Assembly (NCBI GenBank): GCA_023525715.1
Contig: CM042015.1
Span: 82,788,250-82,852,249, forward strand
DNA length: 64,000 bases
Direction: 5' to 3'
From: Cichorium intybus
Taxonomy: Eukaryota; Streptophyta; Magnoliopsida; Asterales; Asteraceae
Both the position numbers and the translations under genes were made by a program. Below, one piece after another: positions 63,299 through 64,000 of the stretch. The notes below the pieces were generated by a model. That model saw nothing but the letters and a program-made list of their open reading frames with translations, was not told where the DNA came from and searched no databases. Within the stretch, counting starts at the first letter, position 1, and the number at the start of each line of letters is the position of its first letter.

Positions 63299-64000
63299 GA
63301 GAGAAAGTTTAGGTACCCAAACCATGGTGGGTCCTGATTTGTTAATGGTTTTTGATAATTTGGAATCATTGTAATATTTGTTGATTGGACGGAACGGTTG
63401 AGGTTTAAGTTGATTTATTAGATTTTCCCAAAGTGAAATTTGTTTTTGAAAACCTGTCATTTGAAATGATTTCTGATTTTGTGAAAAGTATCTTATATGT
63501 GAAGATCTGTTTGATAACCTTTCTTTGTATCTGGGATCTGAATGGTTTTGGAAAACATTATGATGATGGAATGGAATTTGGTGAAATGATGGTTTCTGAA
63601 GGTTCCTTTAGAGATTGAAGTTTATCTCTTGAAAGCGATTTTGAATTGGTTTTTGAAACGGTTTTTGTTTTGGATTAAAGGTTTGTTTTTGTGGCACAGA
63701 AACTGGTTTCAAAGGTTTTTCTTTGAAAACAATGGGCTTGCTTTGTTCTTTTGGTTTAAAGACAGCTTGAATGGGTTGTTTATTTGTCTGTTGTTTCTTT
63801 GAATACTTTTGTCCCAGATTGTTCTTTCCAATAAAGGTTGAGTTTAAAGAGGGAAAGACAGTTGGAGCAGAAGTACTACCATTTTGATGATCAGAATTTT
63901 CTCCATTTAAGAAATTTTCAAGTTTGATTGTGCCATCATTCTTTGTTAGTTTAGTAGATCTCAATTGATGAGTTACTGAACTAGCAGAGTCTGATTCAGA
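63299..64000 (-). pseudogene. Element D2 gag C-terminal region, partial, with in-frame stop
   Basis: The pol frame continues upstream through SGPTMVWVPKLSL to TAA 63,296-63,298, and further to a second TAA at 63,608-63,610, then stays open to the window edge (Lys/Pro/Gln-rich, KPVSVPQKQTFNPKQKPFQK). GPTMVWVPK just before protease is typical of SIRE-type gag-pol. Both stops are in frame with pol, so either this copy is mutated or readthrough or splicing joins gag to pol. No zinc knuckle is inside the window. Confidence 0.75.

Larger units (their letters stand above)
57110..64000 (-). mobile_element. Element D2: SIRE/Maximus-like copia element, partial
   Basis: A minus-strand copia element inserted in LTR3 of B after CTATT (57,105-57,109); its 5' end and the matching target duplication are beyond the window. 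Visible: 3' LTR 57,110-58,366, purine tract, 1.5 kb of 3' non-coding sequence, pol and the C-terminal part of gag. Protein motifs (WYIDSGCSKHMTG, ADVFTKALDETKF) and size fit the SIRE/Maximus group. No env-like frame is seen after pol. Two in-frame TAA codons lie between gag and pol. Confidence 0.93.

Overview
This window is nuclear DNA from a flowering plant, almost certainly a dicot. It is AT-rich, has long (TA)n tracts, and has a large excess of plant-type LTR retrotransposons: Ty1/copia with initiator-Met tRNA primer sites, a Ty3/gypsy chromovirus, and an Athila-type element with the TGGCGCCGTTGCCGGGGA primer site. No bacterial-style genes, rRNA, functional tRNA or CRISPR are visible. The family cannot be fixed from the sequence alone.

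Left part (1-19,653): host intergenic or intronic DNA with one recognisable host exon fragment (SAC-domain phosphoinositide phosphatase, about 579-729). A 657-bp non-autonomous hAT element (738-1394, perfect 8-bp target duplication) sits just after it. Next come a (TA)n tract, a complete Ty1/copia element on the minus strand (4354-9206, one in-frame TAG inside its reverse transcriptase), a degenerate Helitron-like 3' end running into (TA)n, and two foldback elements, each flanked on both sides by (TA)n (11,381-12,486). Then there is a long AT-rich stretch with decayed repeats, a copia protease remnant and a tRNA-like SINE head.

Right part (19,654 to the right edge): a nested retrotransposon cluster. 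The scaffold is a non-coding gypsy-type derivative (element B, minus strand) arranged LTR-internal-LTR-internal-LTR, that is, a tandem array sharing its middle LTR. Into the first LTR went element C (20,159-26,745, a non-autonomous Athila-type element, target duplication ACAAT) and element G (27,865-38,776, a Tekay/Del-like chromovirus, target duplication GTTTC). G in turn carries a solo LTR, D1 (36,032-37,376, target duplication CTATG). Into the second LTR went element E (44,237-53,237, a copia element with an intact 1339-residue polyprotein, target duplication GCAAC). The third LTR is cut after 105 bp by element D2 (57,110 to beyond the window), a SIRE/Maximus-like copia element whose LTR belongs to the same family as D1.

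No host pathway can be read here. The genes are retrotransposon genes (gag, protease, integrase, reverse transcriptase, RNase H), and C and B depend on enzymes from elsewhere. The most unusual signal is that three unrelated LTR families (C, G, D) each carry an array of their own short CpG-rich near-palindrome. In C and D the array lies directly upstream of the LTR TATA box.
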